A DNA stretch of 64,000 bases, from NCBI RefSeq assembly GCF_001723305.1, contig NZ_LPWF01000034.1, positions 1 to 64,000 on the forward strand, written 5' to 3'. A model generated the notes under the pieces. That model was not told the DNA's origin, made no database searches, and worked only from the letters and a program-made list of their open reading frames with translations. How positions within the stretch are numbered: position 1 is the stretch's first letter; each line of letters opens with the position of its first letter. A program made the translations under genes and the position numbers. This DNA comes from Methyloceanibacter superfactus (GTDB lineage Bacteria > Pseudomonadota > Alphaproteobacteria > Rhizobiales > Methyloligellaceae). Of the stretch, positions 1 through 10,715 are shown one piece after another.

Positions 1-46
1 AAGGGGGCCTGATATCGCCGGATGTGGCGCGCCGTGACGGCGCCCG

Positions 47-72
47 CCGCGGGTCCCGCAAGGGACCCGCGG
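47..72. other. Perfect GC-rich hairpin with GCAA tetraloop upstream of queE
   Basis: Positions 47-57 and 62-72 are perfectly complementary (11 bp), closed by a GCAA (GNRA) loop at 58-61. No T-run follows on either strand, so a classical intrinsic terminator is not supported. It could end the unseen gene to the left or be a structured element in the queE leader. No further gene is recognisable in positions 1-231. Confidence 0.5.
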
Positions 73-231
73 AACCTATAAGGATCTTGCGCCAAGCGGC
101 GCGCCACCCCCCTCATCGCGAGGGGATTTCATGGGAGATGAGGGAGAGCAAAGCGCAAGCGCGGTGCGTGCATCGCGGCACTGAGACCGCATGTCTTGCG
201 TCCCGCGGCCGAAAGGACCAATTTCCCGCCC

Positions 232-867
232 ATGTACGCGGTTAAGGAGATCTATTACACGCTGCAAGGCGAAGGCGCCCAGGCCGGGCGGCCGGCGGTG
301 TTCTGCCGTTTCGCCGGCTGCAATCTCTGGTCGGGCCGCGAGCAAGACGCGGCCGATGCGGTGTGCAATTTCTGCGACACGGATTTCGTCGGCACCGATG
401 GGCCCGGTGGCGGCAAGTTCGCGGACGCCGACGCCCTCGCGCGGGCCTGCCGGGAAGCCTGGCGCGGCAATTCCGGCACGCCGCCCTTCGTGGTGCTGAC
501 CGGGGGCGAGCCCATGCTGCAAGTGGACGAGGCCTTGGTGGCCGCACTCCACACGGTCGGCTTCGAGGTCGCCATCGAGACCAACGGCACCCTGCCCGTT
601 CTCCCCTCCATCGACTGGGTGTGCGTGAGTCCCAAGGCCGGCGCGCCGTTGCGGCAGCGCTCGGGCGATGAGCTGAAGCTCGTCTATCCGCAAGACCGGC
701 TGTGGCCCGACGAGGTTCAGACGCTCGACTTCACCCATTTCCTGCTCCAGCCCCTGGATGACGGGTCGGGAGCGCCGGAAAATGTCCGCGCCGCCATTGA
801 TTATTGCCTGGCGCACCCGAAATGGCGCTTGAGCCTTCAGACCCACAAGCTGCTGGGCTTACCTTGA
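232..867 (+). CDS. queE: 7-carboxy-7-deazaguanine synthase QueE
   Basis: Radical-SAM enzyme that rearranges 6-carboxytetrahydropterin to 7-carboxy-7-deazaguanine in queuosine precursor synthesis; cytosolic. The protein is 211 aa from the ATG at 232. The cluster-binding cysteines appear as Cys30, Cys45 and Cys48 in the long-spaced arrangement typical of the QueE family, and the SAM-binding GGEP motif is at residues 91-94. An in-frame TTG at 196 would add 12 residues without family similarity, so ATG 232 is preferred; a purine-rich stretch precedes it at 210-217. It heads a queE-queD-queF run on the same strand. QueC, which acts between QueE and QueF, is not in the window. Confidence 0.95.
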   Translation: MYAVKEIYYTLQGEGAQAGRPAVFCRFAGCNLWSGREQDAADAVCNFCDTDFVGTDGPGGGKFADADALARACREAWRGNSGTPPFVVLTGGEPMLQVDEALVAALHTVGFEVAIETNGTLPVLPSIDWVCVSPKAGAPLRQRSGDELKLVYPQDRLWPDEVQTLDFTHFLLQPLDDGSGAPENVRAAIDYCLAHPKWRLSLQTHKLLGLP

Positions 868-926
868 GCGCCGGAATCGGGCTCCAACCCCTGGTCCGGC
901 AAGGCGAAATCCCCTAAACAGCCCCC

Positions 927-1307
927 ATGCGTATCTACAAAGAATTCTTTTTCGAGGCCGCGCACTTTCTGCCGTCGGCACCGCCCGGTCACCCCAATTC
1001 GCGGGTGCACGGACATTCGTTCCGTGCACGCATCACCGTGGACGGCGAGCCGGACGAAGAGACCGGCATCATCGTGCATTTCGATGAGCTGGAGGCGGCC
1101 GTGGCGGACGCGCGCGCCGCGCTCGATCACCGCATGCTCAACGACGTGGAGGGGCTCGCCTTCCCGACCCTGGAGCGCATCGCCATGTGGCTGTGGGACC
1201 GGCTGCATAACCGGCTGCCCGGGCTGGTCGAGATCGTGGTCGCCCGCGATTCCTGCCATGAGGGTTGCGTCTATAACGGCCCGCCCATGCGGCTCGCGGC
1301 GGAGTAG
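927..1307 (+). CDS. queD: 6-carboxytetrahydropterin synthase QueD
   Basis: Converts dihydroneopterin triphosphate to 6-carboxy-5,6,7,8-tetrahydropterin, the step before QueE. The protein has 126 aa, a full single T-fold domain. The zinc ligands are visible as His13 and the HGH motif (His28, His30). The canonical QueD motif is Cys-x3-HGH with a catalytic Cys; here the Cys position is Asn24 (HPNSRVHGH). Two cysteines near the C-terminus (Cys110 and Cys114, in DSCHEGC) might substitute, but this is inference. It lies 59 nt after queE and 4 nt before queF, so co-transcription is likely. The pathway context supports QueD rather than a biopterin-type 6-pyruvoyltetrahydropterin synthase. Confidence 0.9.
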   Translation: MRIYKEFFFEAAHFLPSAPPGHPNSRVHGHSFRARITVDGEPDEETGIIVHFDELEAAVADARAALDHRMLNDVEGLAFPTLERIAMWLWDRLHNRLPGLVEIVVARDSCHEGCVYNGPPMRLAAE

Positions 1308-1311
1308 ACCA

Positions 1312-1773
1312 ATGACGCGCAAGATCACCGGACTCAAGCAATTGGGGCACGAGAGTCCCGTCCCCAATTCGCCCGACGAGGCGGAGCTCGAGCGCGTGCC
1401 CAATCCGCACGCCGGCACCGCTTATGTGGCGCGCTTTACCGCGCCGGAGTTCACCTGCCTTTGCCCGGTTACGGGCCAACCGGATTTCGCCCATCTCGTG
1501 GTCGACTACGCGCCCGGCAAATGGCTATTGGAATCGAAATCCTTCAAGCTCTTTCTCGCCAGCTTCCGCAATGCGAGCGCCTTCCACGAGGATGCGACGA
1601 TCACCATCGGCAAGCGGATCGTCGATCTGGTCGAGCCGGCCTGGCTTCGCATCGGCGGCTATTGGTATCCGCGCGGCGGCATTCCCATCGACGTCTTCTG
1701 GCAGTATGGGACGCCGCCCGAGGGGGTGTGGATTCCCGATCAAGGTGTGGCGCCCTATCGCGGCCGCGGGTAA
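1312..1773 (+). CDS. queF: NADPH-dependent 7-cyano-7-deazaguanine (preQ0) reductase QueF
   Basis: Reduces the nitrile of preQ0 to the aminomethyl group of preQ1, which is then inserted into tRNAs with GUN anticodons. The 153-aa protein is the short, unimodular QueF form. The nucleophile is seen as Cys51 in the [10 protein letters not shown] motif, with the proton-donor Asp58, and the family signature ESKSFKLF follows. The ATG at 1312 begins 4 nt after the queD stop. The stop TAA (1771-1773) is immediately followed by a GTG that opens the damaged DUF1835 gene. Intact. Confidence 0.96.
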   Translation: MTRKITGLKQLGHESPVPNSPDEAELERVPNPHAGTAYVARFTAPEFTCLCPVTGQPDFAHLVVDYAPGKWLLESKSFKLFLASFRNASAFHEDATITIGKRIVDLVEPAWLRIGGYWYPRGGIPIDVFWQYGTPPEGVWIPDQGVAPYRGRG

Positions 1774-2755
1774 GTGACCGATCTCGTCATCACCAACGGC
1801 GACGCGGCCGGCGAATTGCTTCGCCGCACGCTGCCGGGCGCGAGGTCCTGCCTTGGCGGGACGTGCTGCATGAAGGCCCCGTCCCGCTCACCGAGACGCT
1901 CGAAGACCTGACCGCCGGCCGCATCGAGTATCTGGCCGCGCCGGCGGCGGTGAGATCGGGGCCATCGAGTTCGAGCTCACGGCGCGCGATCGGGGGCTTG
2001 CCATGAGCCCCAAGTTCGACCGCGTGGTGCTGTGGTTCGAGCACGATCTCTACGATCAGCTCCAGCTGCTTCAGGTGCTCGACTGGTTCGCCGATCATCC
2101 GGCTAGAGCCGGCACGCTGCTGCTGGTCCAGGTGGATGACTATATCGGGCGCCTGGAGCCTGAAGCGATTTCCGACCTTGCGGCGACCGCGAGGCCGGTC
2201 ACGCAAGCCCAGCTCGATCTCGCCAAGCGCGCCTGGGCGGCCTTGCGTCAGCCGACGCCGGAAGCCTGGGCGGGGCTGCTCGAAGAAGACACATCCGCCC
2301 TTCCCTTCTTGCGGCCCGCCATCCTTCGCATGCTGGAGGAGTTGCCGGGGACCGACGGGCTGTCGCGGACCGAGCGGCAGATGCTGGCGACCATCGAGGC
2401 CGGCGAGTCCCTCACGGCGCTCGCGGTCTTTGTCGCCACGCAGAAGATGGAAGACGCAGAGTTCCTGGGCGACTGGAGCTTTTGGCGGATGCTCGATCAG
2501 CTGGCGCTCGCCGATGAGCCGCTGGTTGCCGGGCTCGAGGCGGCGCCCTTTCAGCACACGGACCCGGAACTGGCGAAGGCCTATCTCACGAGCCGGCTCA
2601 GCCTTACCTCGCTCGGCAAGGCCGTGCTGGCCGGCGGCGCGGATTGGGCCAAGCATGACCGGATCGATCGATGGTGGGGGGGCACGCATCTCACCGAGGA
2701 CGCGCTGTGGCGGTGGGATCAGGTTGCGGAGAAACTTATCCCCGCGTCCGTCTGA
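1774..2755 (+). pseudogene. DUF1835-family protein, interrupted by two frameshifts
   Basis: Reading from GTG 1774 gives an N-terminus of the DUF1835 type (VITNGDAAGELL). The expected continuation EVLPWRDVLHEGPVP is in another frame from about 1840. The text after about 1945 (GGEIGAIEFELTARDRGL) returns in a third frame and runs into a long intact part from 2003 to the stop at 2755, with WFEHDLYDQLQLLQ. Both breaks correspond to one missing base each, at 1838-1842 and 1938-1950, in GC-rich runs. Restored, the product would be about 327 aa. The function of DUF1835 is unknown to me. It abuts queF directly. Whether it is a true pseudogene or carries consensus errors cannot be settled here; the many similar breaks in essential genes favour errors. 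Confidence 0.8.
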
Positions 2756-2778
2756 CAGGCGACAATGGCGGCTCGATA

Positions 2779-3639
2779 TTAAGCAGGGCGGCCGGAGCGC
2801 TTCACGAGACGATCGATATCAATCAATTCGGCAAGGAGCGGCTCGAGCTCTTTCAGCGGCACCATGTTGGGGCCGTCCGACGGCGCCTTGTCGGGGTCCT
2901 GGTGGGTCTCGATGAAGACCCCGGCCACACCGACAGCCACCGCGGCCCTGGCCAGCACCGGCACGAAACGCCGCTCGCCGCCGCTCGTGGCCCCCTGCCC
3001 CCCGGGCTGCTGCACGGAGTGGGTCGCGTCGAAAATGACTGGGGCGCCGGTTTCAGCGAGGATCGGCAGCGCGCGCATGTCGGACACGAGCGTGTTGTAG
3101 CCGAAGGACACGCCGCGTTCGGTAACGAGCACATTCGGATTGCCGGCACCGACCACCTTGGCCACCACATGGCGCATGTCCCACGGCGCGAGGAATTGCC
3201 CCTTCTTCACGTTGACCGGCTTGCCGGTGCGCGCCGCCGCCAGCAGAAGATCGGTCTGGCGGCAGAGAAAGGCCGGGATCTGCAGCACGTCCACTGCTTC
3301 GGCCACGGCGGCGCATTGGTCGGGTTCATGCACGTCGGTGACGACGGGAAGCCCCGTGACCGCGCGGATCTCGGCGAAGATGGGCAGCGCCTCCTTCAAG
3401 CCGAGGCCCCGGGCGCTGCCGGCGCTCGTGCGGTTGGCTTTGTCGAAGGACGATTTGTAGACCAGCCCGATCCCCAGCCGGCCGGCGATCTCTTTCAGCG
3501 CGGCGGCCGTCTCGAGAGCATGAGACAGGCTTTCCAGGGCGCACGGACCGGCCATCAGCGCGAGGGGCAAGTCATTGCCGAACTTGGCGTTTCCGACAGC
3601 GACGGCGGCGTTCGGCGCGAGTTTCATGGCTTCGTTCAT
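2779..3639 (-). CDS. kdsA: 3-deoxy-8-phosphooctulonate (KDO-8-P) synthase
   Basis: Condenses phosphoenolpyruvate with arabinose-5-phosphate to KDO-8-phosphate for the inner core of lipopolysaccharide; cytosolic. The protein is 286 aa from the ATG at 3639, the usual KdsA length. An upstream in-frame start would add 39 unrelated residues and is rejected; ATG 3627 is an alternative. Recognisable motifs include the MAGPCALES strand near the N-terminus, [10 protein letters not shown], and the C-terminal [18 protein letters not shown] segment of the TIM barrel. No pyrG or eno partner is adjacent, but pyrG lies 1.3 kb away. It is divergent from the aquaporin gene across about 120 bp. Confidence 0.96.
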   Translation of the reverse strand: MNEAMKLAPNAAVAVGNAKFGNDLPLALMAGPCALESLSHALETAAALKEIAGRLGIGLVYKSSFDKANRTSAGSARGLGLKEALPIFAEIRAVTGLPVVTDVHEPDQCAAVAEAVDVLQIPAFLCRQTDLLLAAARTGKPVNVKKGQFLAPWDMRHVVAKVVGAGNPNVLVTERGVSFGYNTLVSDMRALPILAETGAPVIFDATHSVQQPGGQGATSGGERRFVPVLARAAVAVGVAGVFIETHQDPDKAPSDGPNMVPLKELEPLLAELIDIDRLVKRSGRPA

Positions 3640-3758
3640 GGGCGGACCATGGGGCCAGCCAGGCTGAGCGTCAACTGTGGGGATAGACAGGACTCCGCTT
3701 GCTGGCTTGGCAGCGAGTTTGACAAGATGTCGAGCTTTTTCTGGGGGGAGATACATCT

Positions 3759-4528
3759 ATGAAAAGAGCGATTGCGGAATTTATCGGTACATTTGCTTTG
3801 GTGCTTATCGGCTGCGGCACGGCAGTCATCGCGGGTATGGGTAGCGGCCCCACCGCAGTCGACGTGCTGGGCATCGCCACGGCGTTCGGCCTCACGATCG
3901 TGGCGATGGCTTACGGCATCGGCCAAGTCTCGGGTTGCCACATCAATCCGGCCGTCAGCTTCGGCGTGCTGGTGGCAGGGCGTATGACGCCTGGAGATTT
4001 CGTGATGTATGTGGTGGCGCAAGTCCTCGGCGCGATCGCCGGCGCCGCGGTGCTGTACCTCATCCTGACGGGAAAGGCATCCGGTTGGACGGGTTCGCTT
4101 GGACAGAACGGCTGGGGACCCGGCTATCTCGGCGAGTACAACGTGACGTCCGCGTTCGTGTATGAGGTGGCCGGCACGTTTCTGTTTCTCGTGTGCATTC
4201 TCGGCGTCACGCAGAAGGGAGCACCTGTCGGACTGGCAGGTCTGGCGATCGGATTGACGCTCGTCGCTCTCCACTTGCTCGGGATCAATGTCACGGGGAC
4301 GTCGGTCAATCCGCCCGCTCGTTTGGGCCGGCCATCGTCGGCGTGGCGACCAATCCGCAGGCGCTTGCCCAAATGTGGCTGTTCGTCGTCGCGCCGCTCA
4401 TCGGCGCGGGGGCCGCAGGCTTGCTGTTCAAGTCAGGCGTGCTCGCCGGCGACGATGTGATCCCGGCGCGCGGTGGTGGAAAATCCGATGTGCCGCCTGC
4501 CGCTTCGGCGCCACGTAAGCGGCGCTAG
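3759..4528 (+). CDS. Aquaporin (MIP family, AqpZ-like), one frameshift
   Basis: Membrane channel of the major intrinsic protein family, most like AqpZ water channels. The first half contains the N-terminal helix FIGTFALVLIGCG and the first NPA box (HINPAVSFG), with several hydrophobic segments. The second NPA box is split: the upstream frame reads SVNP and the downstream frame reads ARSFGPAIVGVATNP, consistent with one missing base at 4311-4315. Restored, the protein is about 256 aa with six membrane segments and a short basic tail ending at TAG 4526-4528. A strong GGGGGG-type ribosome site (about 3744-3750) precedes ATG 3759. Water versus glycerol selectivity is inferred from overall AqpZ likeness only. 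Confidence 0.85.
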
Positions 4529-4548
4529 GCTTTTCGAGTAGGCCGGCC

Positions 4549-4973
4549 TCAATCGGGTTCCGTGCGACTCCATTGGGGCCGGCTCTTCTCATAGCGCCGG
4601 ACGACGCTCGGAAATTCGGGCAGCCAGGCTCGCGCCGGATGGTCCAAAGCTCGTAGGTCGGCGCGAAGAGGCCGACCTCGTCGAACGATCCGGGGTAGAG
4701 ATAGAACTCGTCGTCGCGGCCATAGGTCGAATGGATCTGCGCGCCGCACTTGGCGCAGGCATGGCGCCGCACATTCTCGCTGCTGGTGAAGGTGATGACC
4801 TCGCCGGTGACGGTCACGGCTTCGGGCGGATACACCGCATAGAAGTTGAACGGTGCGCCGTGCGCTTTCCGGCAGGTCAGGCAGTGGCAGACGCCGACGC
4901 GATAGGGCTCTCCCCTCGCCTCGAAGCGCACCTGGCCGCAGGCGCATCCGCCTTTGTGAATGGTGTCGGACAT
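4549..4973 (-). CDS. GFA-family (glutathione-dependent formaldehyde-activating-like) zinc protein, one frameshift
   Basis: Small zinc-binding protein of the GFA/Mss4-like fold. The cysteine pairs are clear: GGCACGQ near the N-terminus, CHCLTC about 20 residues later, and CAKCGAQIHS in the middle. The uncorrected frame runs to 4428 and gives an atypical 181-aa protein with a basic, low-similarity tail. The normal family ending (WLPEFPSVVRRYEK) is found in another frame, implying one missing base near 4627-4631 and a true stop at 4549. Corrected length is about 141 aa. Many family members have no proven formaldehyde role, so no substrate is assigned. It is convergent with the aquaporin gene and ends 20 nt from it; pyrG lies just upstream. 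Confidence 0.8.
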
Positions 4974-4979
4974 TGCGAA

Positions 4980-6695
<1,716 letters not shown>

Positions 6696-7058
6696 CTACT
6701 CGGACTGGGGCGCTTGCGGTGCCGCAGGTGCCGCCGGGATCGCCGGAGCCGGAGTGGCGGGAACTTGAAGCGGCGCGAGACCGTTCTCGGAGCCTGCCGG
6801 CAGGATGGACGGCGTGCCGCCGGTATGGGTGGCTAGGATCGACAGGGTCATGCTCGTTGCGAAGAAACACGCAGCAAGCACCGCCGTCGCCTTGGTCAAC
6901 GCGTTGCCGGCGCTGCGGCCCGTCATGAAGCCGCCGCCAGCGCCGCCGCCACCGCCACCGCCGATGCCGAGCGCGCCGCCTTCGGAGCGCTGGAGCAGCA
7001 CGACGCCCACGAGGGCCACGGCAACCATGATGTGAATCAGAAGAAGAACAGTACTCAT
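6696..7058 (-). CDS. secG: Preprotein translocase subunit SecG
   Basis: Auxiliary subunit of the SecYEG inner-membrane protein-export channel. The 120-aa protein has the SecG layout: a first membrane helix (about residues 3-22), the family signature VLLQRSEGGALG, a glycine-rich loop, and a second helix (about 56-74). A proline/alanine-rich tail of some 40 residues follows, as in many alphaproteobacterial SecG proteins. Its ATG (7056-7058) overlaps the stop of the upstream gene by 4 nt (ATGA), so translation is probably coupled. Order on the minus strand is tpiA, unknown exported protein, secG, pyrG. Confidence 0.93.
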   Translation of the reverse strand: MSTVLLLIHIMVAVALVGVVLLQRSEGGALGIGGGGGGGAGGGFMTGRSAGNALTKATAVLAACFFATSMTLSILATHTGGTPSILPAGSENGLAPLQVPATPAPAIPAAPAAPQAPQSE

Positions 7059-7744
7059 TGTGTCGCCTTGGTCTTAGGAGGCGCTGTCTTATCCGAATCT
7101 GCCACCGTTTGGCTAGGGCCTGGATCGGGTTCGAGGGATGTTGTGATTTCCTTGGGAGTTGAGCCCGGATCGGGCTCGAGGGCCTCCTCGGCCAAATCTT
7201 CGACCGACTCTTCATCCGGCTCGGCGTCGCCGGACTCTTGGCCGGCCTCGGCATTGGCCGATTCGAGCTCCGTCTCCTCCGCACCGGTCTCGTCCGCGCC
7301 GGCCTCGGCTGCCGCAGCGGTCGACAGAGACGGCTTGCGGAGCGGCAGGAGCGAGTTCGCCGCGGCGCCGGCAAGGACCTGGCTCGGCGTGCTCTCGGCC
7401 ACCTGGAGCTTGGGCACGGGCGGCTTGCGGTCCGGCAAGGGCACGGGCTTGGGCTTCGGCATCACCACGCCGTCGGTCCGGCAACGGAAAGCGACTTTCG
7501 CCTCGACCTGGAGATATTGCCTGACCTGCTCGATCTCCTCGGTGCTGTGCAGGTGGTCTTTGACCCAGTCGGGACCGCGCGCGAGGGCTGCCTTGACCTC
7601 GCCGGTCAGTAGACTCTGGCGTTCCGCCTTGAGGGCCCTACAAGCGTCAGGGTCGAGCGGCTCGGCGCGAGCGCCGATAGCCAGCAACGTGACCGCGCAC
7701 ACCGCGAGCAGCGCGACGGTTATGAGGCGCGAAGACGGCGTCAT
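7055..7744 (-). CDS. Unknown protein with signal peptide and acidic/proline-rich tail, coupled to secG
   Basis: I do not recognise a family. From ATG 7744 the 229-aa product begins with a signal-peptide-like stretch (residues 6-27, hydrophobic core VALLAVCAVTLLAIGARA), so export or membrane anchoring is likely. Residues about 28-95 look folded and contain two cysteines (DACRALKAERQ and FRCRTDG). After that the chain is low-complexity: a Pro/Lys-rich part (KPKPVPLPDRKPPVPK) and then an acidic Glu/Ala/Ser-rich part. An upstream ATG at 7849 would add 35 residues ahead of the signal and is less likely. The stop overlaps the secG start. The tpiA-unknown-secG arrangement suggests conserved synteny in the order, but no function can be inferred. 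Confidence 0.75.
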   Translation of the reverse strand: MTPSSRLITVALLAVCAVTLLAIGARAEPLDPDACRALKAERQSLLTGEVKAALARGPDWVKDHLHSTEEIEQVRQYLQVEAKVAFRCRTDGVVMPKPKPVPLPDRKPPVPKLQVAESTPSQVLAGAAANSLLPLRKPSLSTAAAAEAGADETGAEETELESANAEAGQESGDAEPDEESVEDLAEEALEPDPGSTPKEITTSLEPDPGPSQTVADSDKTAPPKTKATQ

Positions 7745-7845
7745 GGTTCTGGGAAAACCATCCCCCCTGCCACGATCAATTCGCCACAATGGCCAAGATT
7801 GCCTGATTTGCCAAGCCCCGTCCCCATAAGAGTTTTTCGGGGCGG

Positions 7846-8619
7846 TCACGCTTTGCCTCCGGCCCGGTAAACCTCGATAATGGCGTAGAAATCATCGGCC
7901 TTGAGGCTTGCGCCGCCGACCAAGGCGCCGTTGACGTCGGGCACGAAGAGGAGTTCGGCCGCGTTGGCGGGCTTCACCGAGCCACCGTATAGGAGCCGCA
8001 TGGCACCGCTCTCGTTTTGCCCGAGCAATTGGCTGAGAACCCCACGGATGAAGCCATGGACCTCGGCCACATCGGCCGGCGTCGGCGTGAGCCCTGAGCC
8101 GATGGCCCAGACCGGCTCGTAGGCGATCACGGTATTGGCGGCACGGGCCTCTTCCGGCACCGATCCGCGCAATTGGCGCTTGAGCACGTCGAGGGTCTCG
8201 CCGTCACGGTGCTGGGCTTCCGTCTCGCCGATGCAGATGATGGCGGTGAGTCCGGCGCGGTAAGCCGCCAGCGCCTTGGCATTGACGAGTGAGTCGGGCT
8301 CGCCATGGTCGATGCGGCGCTCGGAATGGCCAACGATGACGGCGGTGGCGCCGGCATCGGCCAGCATTTCGGCGGAAATGTCGCCTGTGTGAGCCCCGGA
8401 GACCAAGGGATGACAATCCTGCGCGCCGAGCTCGATATCGCTGCCGGCAAGGACCTCGCGCGCGCGCGCAAGCAACGTCGCCGGTGGGCAGACCATGATT
8501 TCGGCCTCTGGAACAGGCGCTTGCGCCAACCGTTGGCGCAAGGCGCCAAGCTCGGCCAACGCGCTGTCGAGGCCGTTCATCTTCCAATTGCCCGCGACGA
8601 GCGGCCTGATCGCAGTCAA
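7846..8619 (-). CDS. tpiA: Triosephosphate isomerase
   Basis: Interconverts dihydroxyacetone phosphate and glyceraldehyde-3-phosphate in central carbon metabolism. The protein is 257 aa, a complete TIM barrel. Catalytic residues are visible: Lys13 in GNWKMNG, His98 in VGHSERR, and Glu168 in AYEPVWAIG. The phosphate-binding YGGSVKP and GALVGGASL loops are present near the C-terminus. It is divergent from ppiD across about 190 bp that hold the ppiD promoter, and it lies 101 nt upstream of the exported unknown protein and secG. Intact. Confidence 0.98.
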   Translation of the reverse strand: MTAIRPLVAGNWKMNGLDSALAELGALRQRLAQAPVPEAEIMVCPPATLLARAREVLAGSDIELGAQDCHPLVSGAHTGDISAEMLADAGATAVIVGHSERRIDHGEPDSLVNAKALAAYRAGLTAIICIGETEAQHRDGETLDVLKRQLRGSVPEEARAANTVIAYEPVWAIGSGLTPTPADVAEVHGFIRGVLSQLLGQNESGAMRLLYGGSVKPANAAELLFVPDVNGALVGGASLKADDFYAIIEVYRAGGKA

Positions 8620-8707
8620 ATCCCCCTCCGTTCCCGCCTTGTCTGACGCCCCCGCGTCTGACGGTTTTTTCCCGGCATTCTTGGTTATTTAGCAGGTCGA
8701 GCGCAGC

Positions 8708-8736
8708 TTGCCGCGCTGGCCCTTGCTACCTATGAT
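8708..8736 (+). promoter_or_regulatory. Predicted sigma-70-type promoter for ppiD-trpE
   Basis: A TTGCCG hexamer (8708-8713) and a TATGAT hexamer (8731-8736) are separated by exactly 17 nt in the tpiA/ppiD divergent region, pointing towards ppiD. Prediction from hexamer match and spacing only. Confidence 0.5.
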
Positions 8737-8813
8737 GCGCGCGCCGCGCTGGACCGTCCTAGCATCGGACGCCAGCGCGGCTTTGGCAAATAGTGAAAGA
8801 AGGTATTCGAGGC

Positions 8814-10715
8814 GTGGCACTCGACACATTGCGCAAAGGCGCCGGCCGGACGTTCGGCCTCATTCTCGTCGGCCTCCTGGTGGTGAGCTTCGCCATTTGG
8901 GGCATCGCCGACATTTTCACCGGTTACGGCAGCCAGACCCTGATCCGTGTCGGCGACACCGACATCAACTCGCAGGACTATTTGCGCGCGCAGCAGGATG
9001 TGTTGCGGTCGATGAGCCAACAGGCCGGCCGCAGCCTCAGCATGCAGGAAGCCAGGGCGCTCGGTCTTGAGACGCGGGCGCTGGAGCGGCTCGTCGGCGG
9101 CGCGGCCGTGGATACGCACGCGAACCATCTCGGCCTCGGCATCAGCGACGATGCCCTGCTGGCGCAGATCATGAAGGACCCCAGCTTTCAGGATCCGGAG
9201 GGGAATTTCAGCCCGATCGCATTTCAGCAGGCGTTGCGCACCATCGGCATGAACGAGGCGGCCTATCTCTACTCCTTGCGGGAGCAGAATCTCCGCCGCC
9301 AGCTCCTCACCACGGTCGGCGACGTTTCGAGCAGCCCGCAAGTGCTGGTCGATGCGCTGAACCGCTTTAACCAGGAGCGGCGCAGCTTGCGTTACGTTCT
9401 CGTGTCGGAAGCCGCGGCCGGTACGGTCGCCGCGCCCACCGAGGAAGCACTCAAGACCTACTATGACAATCACCCGGCGAAGTTCACGCAGCCGGAATAT
9501 CGCAAGCTCGGCATCCTGGCGGTGACACCCGACACGGTCAAAGACCAGATCGCTATCAGCGAGGACGACCTCAAGGCGGCCTACGAAGCGCAGAAGGACA
9601 AGCTCGGCGAGCCGGAGCGCCGTCATTTGCAGCAGATCGCCCTCCCCGACATGGAGGCGGCCAAAGCGGCCTCCGAGAAAATCAAGGCGGGTACCGACTT
9701 CGTCCAGGTGGCGAAAGACTTGGGCTTGAGCGAGAGCGACATCGATCTCGGCAGCGTCGCGCGCAGCGAGCTGGCCGACCCCGCGATTGCCGAGGAAGCC
9801 TTCAAGCTCGACGCCAATGCGGTCAGCGAGCCGATCGCCGGGAAGCTCGGCAGCGTCGTGCTCATCAGGGTGACGGCGATCGAGCCGGGCAAGACCAAGA
9901 CCTACGAAGAGGCTAAGCCCGATATCGAGAAGCAGATCCTCAAGGACCATGCCTCCGGCGCCATCTTCGACATGCATGACCGCGTGGAGGACGAGCTTGC
10001 CGCGGGGTCCACGCTCGAAGAAGCCGCCACCAAGCTGTCGCTCGACTATCAGCTTATCGATCAGGTGGACCGCGAAGGCCGCAAGCCGGACGGATCCACT
10101 GTCACCCTGCCGGCGCAGAAGGAGGTGCTGATCGGCGCCTTCGCCACGGATACGGGGATCGAGAACGATCCGATCGATGCGCGGGACGAAGGTGTCGTTT
10201 GGTACGAGGTGCTGGGCGTCACGCCCGAGCAGCTCAAGCCGTTCGATCAGGTGCGCGACGAGGTTGCGAAGGACTGGCAGGCCGAGGAGACCCGGAAGCA
10301 AGTCGCCAAATTTTCGCAGGATCTCGTCACGGCGCTCAGTAGCGGCAGCAAGACACTTGAAGACGTCGCCAAGGAACTCAGTGTGGAGGTGTTGCCAACC
10401 TCTCCCTTGAAGCGGGACGATGTCACGGTGAATGTGCTGCCGCCAGCGGTGGCGCAGGCCTTTACCCTTCCCAAGGGCGGCTATGGCTCAGCGCCGTCGG
10501 GTGTCGAGGAAGGTCGGATCGTCTTCCAGGTGGCCGACGTGGTGGCGCCGGAACCGCTGGACGAACGGGCCGCCAAGCGGCTCAAGACGCAGCTTGGACT
10601 TCTCATGAGCGAAGACACGATCGCGGAATATTTCGGCGCGCTGGAAAGCCGCTACGGTGTCAGCGTCAATCAGCAGGCGCTGGCCAAGCTGGTGGGGACT
10701 AGCGAGCAGCCATGA
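8814..10715 (+). CDS. ppiD: Membrane-anchored periplasmic peptidyl-prolyl isomerase, PpiD/SurA-like
   Basis: Inner-membrane-anchored chaperone-foldase that helps newly exported proteins fold in the periplasm. The family N-terminus is ALDTLRKGAG followed by one transmembrane helix (VGLLVVSFAIWGI), then a SurA_N-type helical region (about residues 40-200), a parvulin-type domain (about 235-345, with RRHLQQIALPD at its start), and a second divergent parvulin-like C-terminal part. The GTG at 8814 is chosen because the family starts there and an AGAAGG site lies about 10 nt upstream; a GTG at 8793 would add seven residues. Length is 633 aa. Its stop overlaps the trpE start by 4 nt (ATGA), a coupling to tryptophan synthesis that makes no obvious biochemical sense but follows the usual alphaproteobacterial order. 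Confidence 0.92.
   Translation: MALDTLRKGAGRTFGLILVGLLVVSFAIWGIADIFTGYGSQTLIRVGDTDINSQDYLRAQQDVLRSMSQQAGRSLSMQEARALGLETRALERLVGGAAVDTHANHLGLGISDDALLAQIMKDPSFQDPEGNFSPIAFQQALRTIGMNEAAYLYSLREQNLRRQLLTTVGDVSSSPQVLVDALNRFNQERRSLRYVLVSEAAAGTVAAPTEEALKTYYDNHPAKFTQPEYRKLGILAVTPDTVKDQIAISEDDLKAAYEAQKDKLGEPERRHLQQIALPDMEAAKAASEKIKAGTDFVQVAKDLGLSESDIDLGSVARSELADPAIAEEAFKLDANAVSEPIAGKLGSVVLIRVTAIEPGKTKTYEEAKPDIEKQILKDHASGAIFDMHDRVEDELAAGSTLEEAATKLSLDYQLIDQVDREGRKPDGSTVTLPAQKEVLIGAFATDTGIENDPIDARDEGVVWYEVLGVTPEQLKPFDQVRDEVAKDWQAEETRKQVAKFSQDLVTALSSGSKTLEDVAKELSVEVLPTSPLKRDDVTVNVLPPAVAQAFTLPKGGYGSAPSGVEEGRIVFQVADVVAPEPLDERAAKRLKTQLGLLMSEDTIAEYFGALESRYGVSVNQQALAKLVGTSEQP

Noticed and set aside
1-231. preQ1 riboswitch upstream of queE
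   Set aside because: Only one long perfect stem is visible; the compact pseudoknot layout of the known preQ1 classes could not be traced.
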